Made by a program: the position numbers and the translations under genes. Shown piece by piece: positions 10,913 to 20,395 of a stretch of DNA of 64,000 nucleotides. Where the stretch lies: positions 744,001-808,000 of the forward strand of contig NZ_JACGWU010000001.1 in assembly GCF_014137865.1 (NCBI RefSeq), read 5' to 3'. The stretch's first letter is position 1. Each line of letters begins with the position of its first letter. Under the pieces are notes generated by a model. That model was not told where the DNA came from, made no database searches, and worked only from the letters and a program-made list of their open reading frames with translations. This stretch comes from Alpinimonas psychrophila (GTDB lineage Bacteria; Actinomycetota; Actinomycetes; Actinomycetales; Microbacteriaceae).

Positions 10913-11788
10913 ATGGGTACTACGACCGAAACCGCCGTGATGGAAGTAAAGGGCTTCTATTGGGCGTCGTCCAAAGCTGTCGCGGAGTTCGTGCTCTCCC
11001 GTCGGCTAGGGGTACTTAGCGGGCACGCAAACATGTCAATGGATTCAATGATCCGCGACATGCGCAACAGATTCCTTGTCGCGGCCATACTGTCGATACC
11101 GATCATCCTGTGGTCTCCGATCGGGCGTGAGGTTATCGGATACAGTGCACCCGCTCCGTTTGGCCTACGAGACGACTTCTTTTTACTCAGTCTGTCTCTT
11201 CCCGTAATTTTCTATTCGTCTTGGATATTCTTCGACGGTACATTCCGGGCTTTGCGGGCGCGAACCCTGGACATGATGGTCCTCGTGGCCGTCGGTGTGG
11301 GTGCAGGCTGGATTTACAGTTTGGTGGTGACCCTCACGGGAGGTGGCGACGTCTTCTATGAGGCCTCTACTGTCCTTGCCAGTTTTGTTCTGTTAGGACA
11401 TTGGTTTGAGATGCGCGCTCAGGGTGGTGCCAACGATGCTGTTCGAACGTTATTGGAGCTGGCTCCCTCAAAAGCGTTTGTCATTCGTGATGGTGAACCG
11501 GTTGAAGTGAGCACGTCAGAGGTGGTCGCAGGAGACCTGATGCTGGTGCGGCCGGGTGCCAAAATTCCCACGGATGGTGTCGTCGAAGAAGGCGACTCTG
11601 ACATTGACGAGTCAATGGTCATCGGGGAAAGCCTCCCTGTGGCGAAGTCGGCAGGTTCCACAGTCATTGGCGCCACCGTGAACACCACCGGGACACTCCG
11701 GGTTCGAGCGACCAAGGTGGGTGCGTGGCCGATTGCTGCTGAAGCGACTTCGCCGGCCTGCCGCGGCAGAATCACAGGAAGGTTGTAA
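10913..11788 (+). pseudogene. truncated, eroded heavy-metal (copper-type) P1B ATPase
   Basis: The 291-residue frame keeps part of an HMA-like N-terminus ([17 protein letters not shown]), the first four membrane segments (residues about 57-170) and most of the actuator domain. It then stops being homologous after [11 protein letters not shown] and ends about 18 residues later. The ion-binding CPC helix, the DKTGT phosphorylation site and the nucleotide-binding domain are all missing. The N-terminal region also looks internally deleted between [10 protein letters not shown] and the MSMDSM segment. The actuator TGES motif reads IGES (ATC at 11621-11623), which alone should disable dephosphorylation. 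It ends six bases before the phosphoketolase start, so a deletion probably joined the two genes. Confidence 0.85.
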
Positions 11789-11794
11789 TAACTC

Positions 11795-14170
11795 ATGAAT
11801 GATGACCAAATGCCACACGATCCCGTCCTCACCCCCGATCAACTGAAGAACATCCATGCGTGGTGGCGCGCAGCGAACTATCTCTCCGTCGGTCAGATTT
11901 ACCTCATGGACAACCCGCTCCTCCGAGAACCTCTATTACCTGAACACATCAAGCCGCGATTGTTAGGTCACTGGGGAACAACACCGGGCCTGAATTTCAT
12001 CTATGCCCACCTAAATCGCAGCATCATGGCTCGTGATCTGGACATGATGTACATCATGGGACCCGGGCATGGCGGCCCAGGGCCGGTGGCAGCTGGATGG
12101 CTTGAAGGCACCTACAGCGAAACCTACCCGGACATTTCTCAGGACCTTGCCGGCATGAAACGGTTGTTCAGACAGTTCTCCTTCCCTGGTGGAATTCCCA
12201 GCCACGTAGCGCCGGAGACCCCCGGCTCTATCCACGAAGGCGGGGAGCTCGGATACGCCCTTTCCCACGCCTACGGTGCTGCCTTCGATAACCCCGAACT
12301 CATCGTTGCTACCGTTATCGGAGACGGAGAAGCCGAAACCGGTCCGCTGGCAGCGAGTTGGCACTCGAACAAGTTCATTAACCCTGCCCGTGACGGGGCA
12401 GTACTGCCCATCCTGCATCTGAACGGTTACAAAATCGCCAACCCAACAATTCTTGATCGGATCAGCCGTGAGGAACTCAACGATCTGCTACGCGGATATG
12501 GCCACACACCTTACTTCGTAGAGGGCAACGACCCCGACCAGATGCATCAAGACTTTGCACGAACCCTCGATGTCTGTCTCGACAAGATTCATGAAATCTG
12601 GCGGCAGGCGCGCGAAGATGGCAATCTAGAACGGCCGCGCTGGCCCATGATCGTTCTTCGATCTCCGAAGGGATGGACCGGACCGGCAGAGGTTGATGGC
12701 CAGAAAGTGGAGGGTACGTGGCGTTCACACCAAGTACCGTTTGCGGCAGCCCGCGAAAATGATAGTCACCGCGCGGTGCTCGAAACTTGGCTCCGTAGCT
12801 ACCGACCCGAGGAACTCTTCGACGAATTAGGTGTTCCAGTAGCGACAATCCGCGAGCTACATCCCACCAGACAACGTCGCATGAGCGCCACACCTCACTC
12901 GAATGGTGGCATACTGCTGCGAGACCTCCGCATGCCAGCTTTCGCCGACTACGCCGTCCAGGTGGAAAACCCGGGCACCGGCTCCGTCGAATCCACCCGA
13001 GTTCTTGGCACATTTTTACGGGATGTGATGGCAGGGAACATGGATAATTTTCGCGTCTTTGCTCCCGACGAAAACAACTCAAACAGGTTAGACGCCGTGC
13101 TTGAAGTCACTGATCGGGCATGGAATGCCAGAATGATTCCCGGAGATGACCATCTTGCTCCAGACGGACGTGTTATGGAAATCCTGTCAGAACACACGTG
13201 TCAGGGCTGGCTGGAAGGATACCTGCTCACTGGTCGGCACGGTTTTTTCTCATGCTATGAGGCCTTCATCCACGTCATCGACTCGATGTTCAACCAACAC
13301 GCAAAATGGCTGACTACGACCAACCACATTCCGTGGCGCAGACCGGTGGCTTCCTTGAACTATCTTTTGACATCGCACGTATGGCGGCAGGACCATAACG
13401 GTTTCTCCCACCAAGATCCAGGATTTATTGACCACGTCATGAACAAGAAAGCCGACGTGATTCGGGTGTACCTTCCACCAGATGCCAACACACTGTTATC
13501 TGTGGCCGACCACTGCCTGCGCAGCCGCCAATATGTCAATGTCATTGTGGCGGGTAAACAGCCACAAGTGCAGTATCTGGACATGCCTCAAGCCATCGAG
13601 CACTGCACCAAAGGCATTGGTATCTGGGATTGGGCCAGTTCCGATGCTGACAGCGAACCAGACGTTGTGATGGGCTGCGCGGGCGATGTTCCGACAATGG
13701 AAACTCTCGCCGCCGTGGAAATTCTCCGTTTCCATTTTCCAGACCTCCGAATTCGGTTTATTAACGTCGTGGATCTTATGCGTCTCCAAGACGACAGAGA
13801 ACATTCCCACGGCCTATCTGGGTCCGATTTCGATGCTCTGTTTACGACAAACAAACCCGTAATTTTTACCTACCATGGCTACCCTTGGCTCATTCATCGC
13901 CTCACCTATCATCGAACGAACCACGCAAATTTCCATGTCCGCGGCTACAAAGAAGAGGGCACAACAACCACGCCTTTCGATATGTGCGTTCTCAATCAGA
14001 TCGACCGGTTCAACCTCTCCATTGACGTCATCGATCGGGTTCCGCGCCTTCGAGACATCTCCGCCCACGTTCGAGAAGAACTGAAGAATAAACTGATAGA
14101 ACATCGCCTCTACATCGAAACTCATGGCGAAGACATGCCGGAAATTAGAAACTGGCAGTGGTCAGCCTAA
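11795..14170 (+). CDS. xfp: phosphoketolase (xylulose 5-phosphate/fructose 6-phosphate)
   Basis: A 791-residue thiamine-diphosphate enzyme that cleaves xylulose 5-phosphate (and often fructose 6-phosphate) with phosphate to acetyl phosphate and an aldose phosphate. The family motifs are visible: [35 protein letters not shown], the ThDP motif starting [20 protein letters not shown], and [11 protein letters not shown] and [12 protein letters not shown] in the second half. Length is normal. GGAAGG lies about 12 bases before the ATG, a weak placement. No acetate kinase or phosphotransacetylase gene is adjacent. The gene follows a truncated ATPase in a block absent from the usual hemW-hrcA neighbourhood, so it is probably acquired or relocated. 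Confidence 0.96.
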   Translation: MNDDQMPHDPVLTPDQLKNIHAWWRAANYLSVGQIYLMDNPLLREPLLPEHIKPRLLGHWGTTPGLNFIYAHLNRSIMARDLDMMYIMGPGHGGPGPVAAGWLEGTYSETYPDISQDLAGMKRLFRQFSFPGGIPSHVAPETPGSIHEGGELGYALSHAYGAAFDNPELIVATVIGDGEAETGPLAASWHSNKFINPARDGAVLPILHLNGYKIANPTILDRISREELNDLLRGYGHTPYFVEGNDPDQMHQDFARTLDVCLDKIHEIWRQAREDGNLERPRWPMIVLRSPKGWTGPAEVDGQKVEGTWRSHQVPFAAARENDSHRAVLETWLRSYRPEELFDELGVPVATIRELHPTRQRRMSATPHSNGGILLRDLRMPAFADYAVQVENPGTGSVESTRVLGTFLRDVMAGNMDNFRVFAPDENNSNRLDAVLEVTDRAWNARMIPGDDHLAPDGRVMEILSEHTCQGWLEGYLLTGRHGFFSCYEAFIHVIDSMFNQHAKWLTTTNHIPWRRPVASLNYLLTSHVWRQDHNGFSHQDPGFIDHVMNKKADVIRVYLPPDANTLLSVADHCLRSRQYVNVIVAGKQPQVQYLDMPQAIEHCTKGIGIWDWASSDADSEPDVVMGCAGDVPTMETLAAVEILRFHFPDLRIRFINVVDLMRLQDDREHSHGLSGSDFDALFTTNKPVIFTYHGYPWLIHRLTYHRTNHANFHVRGYKEEGTTTTPFDMCVLNQIDRFNLSIDVIDRVPRLRDISAHVREELKNKLIEHRLYIETHGEDMPEIRNWQWSA

Positions 14171-14214
14171 ACCAGACCGTTTAGCTGATGTTTTCTTGGA
14201 GTCAACACGATGTC

Positions 14215-14243
14215 TTGTTGGATGAACCTGTGGAGAGTACTCT
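14215..14243 (+). promoter_or_regulatory. predicted promoter of the DUF4870 pair
   Basis: TTGTTG (14215-14220), 17 bases, TACTCT (14238-14243), placing the start of transcription near 14250. A ribosome-binding site AGGAGAGG follows at about 14274, then ATG 14289. Read by eye. Confidence 0.45.
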
Positions 14244-14288
14244 TTGGTGAAAATCCAAACATAAAAACTTTTAGGAGAGGTACGAATC

Positions 14289-14660
14289 ATGTCCAGTCCA
14301 CAAGAAAGTTCAGCTGTACCGAGTGGTTCGGTTCCCCCTCTCACGCAAGAGCAGGATCGACAGTGGGCTTCTTTTGCCCACCTCGGCGGAATCCTTGGCT
14401 TCCTGCCTGCCCTCATTATTTGGCTCGTCTTCAAGGACCGCGGCGAATTCACTAATCAGCAGGCCAAGGAAGCCTTGAACTTCCAGCTCACAATCGTGAT
14501 CGCCTACATTGTTGGCACCGTCTTGACGGTGATTTTCGTCGGTGCCTTCATCACAATGGCGGCATGGGCGGTAAGCCTCATTTTCTCCATCATTGCCTTC
14601 ACCAAAGCCAAAGAGGGTGTCGCCTACCGCTATCCCATTATCATTCGAATGATTAAGTAG
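14289..14660 (+). CDS. DUF4870 membrane protein (copy 1)
   Basis: A 123-residue small membrane protein. A soluble N-terminus with QDRQWASFAHLGGILGFLP is followed by three hydrophobic helices and the FTNQQAKEALNFQLT segment that defines DUF4870. AGGAGAGG precedes the start. Function is unknown. A diverged paralogue follows 41 bases downstream, so the two are probably co-transcribed. DUF4870 genes are often found beside hemW or hrcA in Microbacteriaceae (from memory). Confidence 0.88.
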   Translation: MSSPQESSAVPSGSVPPLTQEQDRQWASFAHLGGILGFLPALIIWLVFKDRGEFTNQQAKEALNFQLTIVIAYIVGTVLTVIFVGAFITMAAWAVSLIFSIIAFTKAKEGVAYRYPIIIRMIK

Positions 14661-14701
14661 GGTATTTTTCTGTCAAGACCTTATTTAAACAGGAGGAATC
14701 C

Positions 14702-15085
14702 ATGGCAGAAAATGCACCATTAGTTGAGCCCGTAAGCCCCTACGCGGGCTTTACACAGCTTGCACCCTCCGATGAAAAACTCTGGGCAGCGCTGATCCAG
14801 TTCGGCGGCATTGGTTCGGGTTTCATCGTTCCGCTGCTGGGCTACCTTCTTCTTGGCAGGCGAGGGCCGTTCGTTCGTGAACACGCCGTCTCTGCTTTGA
14901 ACTGGCAATTGACGCTCGTTTTGATCTACTTCGTCTCGACCATCTTGATGATTGTTGTCATTGGGTACCTGGTGTTCTTGGCCGCTTTCGTGCTGTCCAT
15001 CGTGTTTGGCATCATCGCAACGCAACACGCCCACCGTGGCCAGCTCTACTCGTATCCCCTCGCCATTAAGTTTGTTTCGGTTTAG
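14702..15085 (+). CDS. DUF4870 membrane protein (copy 2)
   Basis: A 127-residue paralogue of the preceding gene. It has the same plan: SDEKLWAALIQFGG, three hydrophobic helices and VREHAVSALNWQLTL in place of the first copy's NQQAKEALNFQLT. AGGAGGA lies four bases before the ATG. Its stop is 19 bases from the convergent hemW stop. Function unknown; a tandem duplication with substantial divergence is the simplest history. Confidence 0.87.
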   Translation: MAENAPLVEPVSPYAGFTQLAPSDEKLWAALIQFGGIGSGFIVPLLGYLLLGRRGPFVREHAVSALNWQLTLVLIYFVSTILMIVVIGYLVFLAAFVLSIVFGIIATQHAHRGQLYSYPLAIKFVSV

Positions 15086-15104
15086 TTCCCGAAAGACAAA
15101 CGCG

Positions 15105-16316
15105 TTAGACCAACCGACGGACGACTTCGTCGGCTCGAAGCCGCCCCGAAAGCGTCAGCACCAGCTGGCCGGAACGGGCGGCTTCGTACGTGATCAGCCC
15201 ATCTGAAATGAGACCCGCAATCACCGTGGCAGGGAAATTTGCCCCCGAGGTTCCCTCCCGAAGGCGAATCTCCAGCAATACGCGCTCGATATCGCTGGCT
15301 GTCTCATCAGGTTCCTCTCGGCCGGCGGCAGGTGAAAGTCCTAAACTCAATTTCTGGGCATAGGCAGCGGGATGCTTGACGTTCCAAAAACGCGTGCCAC
15401 CGATATGCGAGTGTGCCCCTGGACCAAAACCCCACCAATCCTGGTTTGTCCAGTACGAAAGGTTATGGCGAGAACGTTGGGTCTCAGATTTTGCCCAGTT
15501 ACTCACCTCGTACCAATGAAAGCCGACGTCGCTGAGCATCTCTTCAGCTAACTCGTACATGTCTGCCTGGACGTCATCATCGGGAGTGGCTAGTTCACCG
15601 CGACGGATGCGCCGCTCGAGGGCTGTTCCCTTTTCTACGATGAGCGCATAGGCCGAAATATGACCCGTGTCGAGTGATATTGCCTGGTCCAATGACGCAC
15701 GCCAGTCGTTCAATGACTCTCCAGGGGTTCCATAGATTAAGTCGACGCTGACCTCGAGGCCCACGTCTTTCGCCGCCTGAACGACGTCAGGAACTCTTTT
15801 CGGATCGTGCGTGCGATCGAGCGTGGCCAGAACGTGAGGCATCGCCGACTGCACGCCGAAGCTGACTCGAGTGAAACCGCCGGCAGCCAAAGACTCAAGG
15901 TATTGAGCGTCGACGGAGTCTGGGTTTGCCTCGGTCGTGATCTCAGCATTGGGTGACAACCCCCACGTTTTGCGCAAGGAACTCAATGCCCGCACAAGAT
16001 CATCCGCTGGAAGAAGCGTAGGCGTGCCACCGCCAAAGAACACCGTTGAAAGTTGTCGTGCGGGCATTCCGGCAATACCAAGGACGGAAGCGGCTAGCGC
16101 AATCTCCCGTTCCACCTCATCGAGGTAATCAGTTTGTGGCGCCCCCTGTAACTCGGTTGACGTGTAGGTGTTGAAATCACAGTATCCGCAGCGAACACGA
16201 CAAAAAGGAACGTGAACATACGCGCCAAACTCTCGCCCCACCGCCAGCGCTGCAGACCCGACAGGGAGCTTGCCGTCGGAGGGGGCAACGTCTCCGATAG
16301 GAAGAGGGCCGGCCAT
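15105..16316 (-). CDS. hemW: radical SAM heme chaperone HemW
   Basis: A 403-residue radical SAM protein of the HemN-like family, now regarded as a heme chaperone and not a coproporphyrinogen oxidase. The cluster motif is VHVPFCRVRCGYCDFN (CxxxCxxC), followed by the VFFGGGTPTLL segment and VSFGVQSAMPHVL. Start ATG 16316 (MAGPLPIGD) lies two bases after the DUF1990 stop; the longer frame from 16409 would overlap that gene by about 90 bases. In relatives hemW commonly precedes hrcA directly; here more than 5 kb of other material separates them. Confidence 0.94.
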   Translation of the reverse strand: MAGPLPIGDVAPSDGKLPVGSAALAVGREFGAYVHVPFCRVRCGYCDFNTYTSTELQGAPQTDYLDEVEREIALAASVLGIAGMPARQLSTVFFGGGTPTLLPADDLVRALSSLRKTWGLSPNAEITTEANPDSVDAQYLESLAAGGFTRVSFGVQSAMPHVLATLDRTHDPKRVPDVVQAAKDVGLEVSVDLIYGTPGESLNDWRASLDQAISLDTGHISAYALIVEKGTALERRIRRGELATPDDDVQADMYELAEEMLSDVGFHWYEVSNWAKSETQRSRHNLSYWTNQDWWGFGPGAHSHIGGTRFWNVKHPAAYAQKLSLGLSPAAGREEPDETASDIERVLLEIRLREGTSGANFPATVIAGLISDGLITYEAARSGQLVLTLSGRLRADEVVRRLV

Positions 16317-16318
16317 CC

Positions 16319-16966
16319 CTAGACCGATCTCGCGGGCAGGAGTGCGCGAACATAGCGACGCCGCACGATTCTCTGACGCAAACGAATGAGGGGGGAAAGG
16401 ATCCGGCACCAGCGCCGTTTTCCAATCATCGTGACGGTGCGAACGACGGCGAAAACCGAGTCATCCTCGCGCCACTCAACACCAAAGTATTCCTCACCAA
16501 CCGCCGGTGTTTCATCCAGAGTTCCCCAGCCATAACCGGCTCGACGAGCCTCTTGGATAACGTAGATCACTCGAAAAGCGGACGTCGACGAGAACGGTCG
16601 GAAGACACCGTTGACCTCCACGCTTTGGCCAGCGCTCACGGCCTGGGTCCCTTCGGCGGAGTACACAGCCTCAACCGGAGTCAATTCTGGACGTTGCGGC
16701 GTTCCAAATTCGGTGAACAGGAGGCCTTGATAACCGGTTGCATCGGCTTCGGTAATTTGCAAAATGCGAACTTGGGCACCCAACGGCATGCCCCAGGTCA
16801 CGAGTGACGCTGCGGCAGCCTCAAACCGCGCTGCACCACTACCCAAACGACACTCGTCAAAAGTGGACCGAAAGCCCGTCGGCGGATAGGTCATGACATC
16901 ACCCGCCTGGGTGCAGCCCACCGCGGCATACGTCACCGGGGAATCACTGAAAGTTTTGCGGCGCAC
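16319..16966 (-). CDS. DUF1990 family protein
   Basis: A 215-residue protein matching the DUF1990 (UPF0548) family. It has the early VTYAAVGCTQ segment, the YPPTGFRSTFDECRLGSG region and AGYGWGTLDETPAVGEEYFGVEWREDDSVF near the end. No catalytic residues are known. The frame ends in a basic tail. It lies five bases after lepA and two bases before hemW, an order typical of actinobacterial genomes, so it is probably part of a lepA-DUF1990-hemW operon. Confidence 0.85.
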   Translation of the reverse strand: MRRKTFSDSPVTYAAVGCTQAGDVMTYPPTGFRSTFDECRLGSGAARFEAAAASLVTWGMPLGAQVRILQITEADATGYQGLLFTEFGTPQRPELTPVEAVYSAEGTQAVSAGQSVEVNGVFRPFSSTSAFRVIYVIQEARRAGYGWGTLDETPAVGEEYFGVEWREDDSVFAVVRTVTMIGKRRWCRILSPLIRLRQRIVRRRYVRALLPARSV

Positions 16967-16971
16967 GCCCG

Positions 16972-18819
16972 TTACTTCTTTTTGGTCTCGGTATCGCCCG
17001 AAAGCGCGGCGATGAACGCCTCCTGAGGTACTTCAACGCGTCCGACCATCTTCATGCGCTTCTTGCCCTCTTTTTGCTTCTCGAGGAGCTTGCGCTTTCG
17101 GGTGATGTCACCGCCGTAGCATTTGGCCAAAACATCCTTGCGAATCGCGCTGATGGTCTCACGAGCAATCATGCGAGCGCCGATAGCCGCCTGGATCGGA
17201 ACCTCAAACTGTTGACGTGGGATGAGCTTCTTCAGGCGCTCCGTCATCAACAGTCCGTACGCGTAGGCCTTGTCACGGTGAACAATGGCGCTGAAGGCAT
17301 CGACCTGTTCTCCTTGAAGGAGGATATCCACTTTGACAAGATCAGCTTCCTGGTCGCCGGCTGGTTCGTAGTCGAGTGAGGCGTAGCCCTGAGTGCGACT
17401 CTTGAGGTGGTCAAAGAAGTCAAACACGATCTCACCGAGGGGCATGTTGTAGCGCAGTTCAACCCGGTCTTCGCCCAAGAATTCCATGCCCAGCAGGGTT
17501 CCGCGACGGCTTTGGCACAGTTCCATGATCACGCCAACATAATCCTTAGGAGCCAAGATGGCTGTTTTCACAACCGGCTCCCGAACCGACTTAATCTTGC
17601 CATCGGGATACTCGCTGGGGTTCGTGACGGTGACGGTATTTTTATCTTCCGTGGTCACCTCGTAGGGAACGCTCGGAGCCGTTGCAATGAGATCTAGGTT
17701 AAATTCGCGCTCGAGACGTTCGGTGATGATCTCGAGGTGAAGCAACCCGAGGAATCCGCAACGGAATCCGAAACCAAGAGCCACAGATGTCTCCGGCTCA
17801 TAGTTCAACGAGGCGTCAGAAAGCTTGAGCTTGTCCAGGGCCTCGCGCAAGATTGGATAGTCACTGCCATCAATGGGATACAGGCCAGAGAAAACCATGG
17901 GCTTCGGCTCGGTGTATCCGGGGAGGGCCACCGTCGCCGGTTTGAGCTGATCGGTTATGGTGTCGCCAACCTTGGACTGACGTACATCTTTCACACCGGT
18001 GATCAGATAACCAACCTCGCCGACTCCGAGGCCCTTTGTCGCGGTGGGTTCGGGTGCCGAAACCCCAATTTCGAGGAGTTCGTGGGACGCCTTGGTTGAC
18101 ATCATTTGGATGCGCTGACGAGCACTGAGGTGGCCGTCAATCACACGAACATACGTCACCACACCGCGATACGCATCGTAAACCGAGTCGAAAATCATGG
18201 CCCGTGTCGGTGCCTTCGGGTCACCCTTGGGAGCGGGAATCTGAGCAACCACAAGGTCAAGTAGTTCGGACACCCCCAGGCCGGTCTTACCAGAAACCCG
18301 CAGGACGTCTTCAGGCTTGCCGCCGATGAGACTGGCCAATTCCTTGGCGTACTTCTCAGGGTCCGCGGCCGGCAAGTCAATTTTGTTGAGGACAGGGATG
18401 ACGGTGAGGTCATTTTCAAGCGCTAAGTAAAGGTTTGCGAGCGTTTGGGCTTCAATGCCCTGAGCCGCGTCAACGAGAAGAACCGCGCCCTCACACGCTG
18501 CCAACGAGCGACTCACCTCATACGTGAAGTCAACGTGACCAGGAGTGTCAATCATGTTGAGGGCGTACGTTTCGCCGTCAACTTCCCAGGGCATGCGCAC
18601 TGCCTGAGACTTGATCGTGATTCCACGCTCGCGCTCGATATCCATGCGATCAAGATATTGAGCACGCATCGAGCGGTCGTCGACAATTCCCGTGATTTGG
18701 AGCATGCGGTCGGCAAGGGTCGACTTGCCATGGTCGATGTGCGCAATGATGCTGAAGTTACGAATCTTCGCGGGATCGGTAGACGATGGCTGGAGTGGGT
18801 TACGGGCTCGAGGTGACAT
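16972..18819 (-). CDS. lepA: elongation factor 4 (LepA)
   Basis: A 615-residue translational GTPase that remodels ribosomes and is implicated in initiation and 30S biogenesis. The G domain has [14 protein letters not shown], the [10 protein letters not shown] switch, DTPGHVDF and [10 protein letters not shown]. It is followed by domains II, III and V and the LepA-specific C-terminal domain with [20 protein letters not shown] 18819 follows GGGAGA at a rather long distance of about 11 bases. It is divergent from rpsT, a conserved arrangement. Confidence 0.97.
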   Translation of the reverse strand: MSPRARNPLQPSSTDPAKIRNFSIIAHIDHGKSTLADRMLQITGIVDDRSMRAQYLDRMDIERERGITIKSQAVRMPWEVDGETYALNMIDTPGHVDFTYEVSRSLAACEGAVLLVDAAQGIEAQTLANLYLALENDLTVIPVLNKIDLPAADPEKYAKELASLIGGKPEDVLRVSGKTGLGVSELLDLVVAQIPAPKGDPKAPTRAMIFDSVYDAYRGVVTYVRVIDGHLSARQRIQMMSTKASHELLEIGVSAPEPTATKGLGVGEVGYLITGVKDVRQSKVGDTITDQLKPATVALPGYTEPKPMVFSGLYPIDGSDYPILREALDKLKLSDASLNYEPETSVALGFGFRCGFLGLLHLEIITERLEREFNLDLIATAPSVPYEVTTEDKNTVTVTNPSEYPDGKIKSVREPVVKTAILAPKDYVGVIMELCQSRRGTLLGMEFLGEDRVELRYNMPLGEIVFDFFDHLKSRTQGYASLDYEPAGDQEADLVKVDILLQGEQVDAFSAIVHRDKAYAYGLLMTERLKKLIPRQQFEVPIQAAIGARMIARETISAIRKDVLAKCYGGDITRKRKLLEKQKEGKKRMKMVGRVEVPQEAFIAALSGDTETKKK

Positions 18820-18994
18820 ACTGCTCTAAGTCTCCCACGCCGGAGCACTCAAGTTTTCTCATCGGGCGCCGTTGCTGGTAGTGTTAGCCCTTGGCTTATG
18901 TGTGGTCCCGCTGCACGAGACGTCGGTGAGTGCCCTCTACCGCCCATCGACACATCCGAAACGTACATAACAACGAGTGAAAGACACGGTTCAC

Positions 18995-19255
18995 GTGGCA
19001 AACATTAAGTCGCAAATCAAGCGCATTGGTACCAACAACAAAGCTAACGAGCGCAACAAGGCAGTGAAGAGCGAAGTCCGGACTGCTGTCCGCGCTGCGC
19101 GTACTGCCGTCACGGCTGGCGACAAGGACAAGGCCACTGCGGCTCTGGTTCTGGCATCGACGAAACTCGACAAGGCTGTCAGCAAGGGTGTTCTGCACAA
19201 GAACAACGCTGCGAACCGCAAGTCGGCTATCGCTAAGTCGGTTGCTGCTCTCTAA
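18995..19255 (+). CDS. rpsT: 30S ribosomal protein S20
   Basis: A small basic helical protein of the 30S body. Starting at GTG 18995 it reads [20 protein letters not shown], the standard S20 beginning, and runs 86 residues. A GTG six codons upstream (18977) would add an untypical extension. A TAGTGT hexamer around 18880 could be its -10, leaving an untranslated leader of about 100 bases. A strong terminator follows. Confidence 0.96.
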   Translation: MANIKSQIKRIGTNNKANERNKAVKSEVRTAVRAARTAVTAGDKDKATAALVLASTKLDKAVSKGVLHKNNAANRKSAIAKSVAAL

Positions 19256-19274
19256 ACCACAAGATTACGCTTTC

Positions 19275-19302
19275 GGCCCTCACTTCGGTGGGGGCCTTTT
19301 GC
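19275..19302 (+). terminator. Rho-independent terminator of rpsT
   Basis: GGCCCTCAC, loop TTCG, GTGGGGGCC, then TTTTG. The 9-bp stem has one G-U pair and a stable UUCG tetraloop, 20 bases after the rpsT stop. Confidence 0.88.
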
Positions 19303-19346
19303 GTGCCACGTGCGGCCGGGTGGGGTCTTAAGGTGACCTTCGGTGG

Positions 19347-20372
19347 CTAATCGCGACCGTACGATGCCACAATCATGACCATTCGTTCCACGGCATATAC
19401 CGGGTCGCGGCCCCCGCCCTTAACGTTTGCGTCAGCATCCGCAATCGCTTCAATGGCACGGGCTAGCCCGGGTTCGTTCCAGCCCTGAAGGTCTTTTCGG
19501 GCTCGATCGATCTGCCACGGCGCGGCACCAACGGCCCCCGCGAGCTCCCCCGCGCTCCGTCGATCTCCGGAGATCTTTGCCATCAGTCGTAGCTTTGCCG
19601 CAAAGGCCGCGACCACGGGTACCGGATCGGCTCCCGAGCTGAGGGCGTGGCGCAACGTGAGGAGTGCATCACCAAGACGACCCGCGACCGCGGAGTCGAC
19701 AACTTTGAATGCCGTTGCCTCGATCCGTCCACCGTAGTAGTCATCCACTGTGCGATCAGAAATTTCTCCCACGGCATCAGAGATCAGTTGTTGGCAGGCG
19801 GAGGCGAGTTCGGCGCCGGAACCCGCGAAGGCCGAAACGAGGGATCGCAACGCACCGGCGGAAATTTTTCGTCCGGCCTGACGGAACTCTCCCGTGGCGA
19901 AGTCGAACTTGTCGCTGTCGCTCTTCAGCTCTGCACAGATGATTTCAATTCCGCCGCCGTTACCAGCACGAAGGGAATCCAAAAGTTTTTTGCCGCGCAC
20001 TCCCCCATCGTGACGAAGGATGACCGTGGTCTCGGAATCGGGGCTCGCAACGTAGTCGAGTGCATCGACGAGGAAATCGTCGTTACATTTCTCCACGTTG
20101 CTCACACGAATGAGGCGCGGCTCCCCAAAAAGCGACGGGCTGGCGAGAGTAAGAAGTTGACCCGGCGAATAGCTACTGGCATCAACGTCACTGACTTCGA
20201 GGCTGGGATCCGCAGCGCGAAGCTGCTCTCTAATCATGGAAATCGCTCGGTCAGCGAGAAAGCCTTCCCCACCAGAGACGAGTACGAGAGGAGCAGGTTT
20301 TGCGGCGCTCCACGAAAGTTGAGCAATGGCAACTTTCGCCTTGTTGGCTCGAGGTGATGCTGCGACTGCCAC
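19347..20372 (-). CDS. holA: DNA polymerase III subunit delta
   Basis: The delta subunit of the clamp loader, which opens the beta clamp. The 341-residue protein has a degenerate AAA+ fold. PLVLVSGGEGFLADRA occupies the P-loop position, as expected for delta. The SPSLFGEPRLIRVSNVEKC segment matches HolA. It starts with GTG at 20372, five bases after AAGGAG. It follows comEC by 23 bases, a widespread comEA-comEC-holA arrangement. Confidence 0.95.
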   Translation of the reverse strand: MAVAASPRANKAKVAIAQLSWSAAKPAPLVLVSGGEGFLADRAISMIREQLRAADPSLEVSDVDASSYSPGQLLTLASPSLFGEPRLIRVSNVEKCNDDFLVDALDYVASPDSETTVILRHDGGVRGKKLLDSLRAGNGGGIEIICAELKSDSDKFDFATGEFRQAGRKISAGALRSLVSAFAGSGAELASACQQLISDAVGEISDRTVDDYYGGRIEATAFKVVDSAVAGRLGDALLTLRHALSSGADPVPVVAAFAAKLRLMAKISGDRRSAGELAGAVGAAPWQIDRARKDLQGWNEPGLARAIEAIADADANVKGGGRDPVYAVERMVMIVASYGRD

Positions 20373-20395
20373 GGGTTCTCCTTGTAGAAAACAGC

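Noticed and set aside
16177-16425. Extended N-terminus or extra gene upstream of HemW
   Set aside because: It overlaps DUF1990; ATG 16316 immediately after the DUF1990 stop gives the usual HemW start.
18899-19009. 36-codon frame overlapping rpsT start
   Set aside because: It overlaps the S20 start in another frame and shows no conserved feature; it is more likely untranslated leader.
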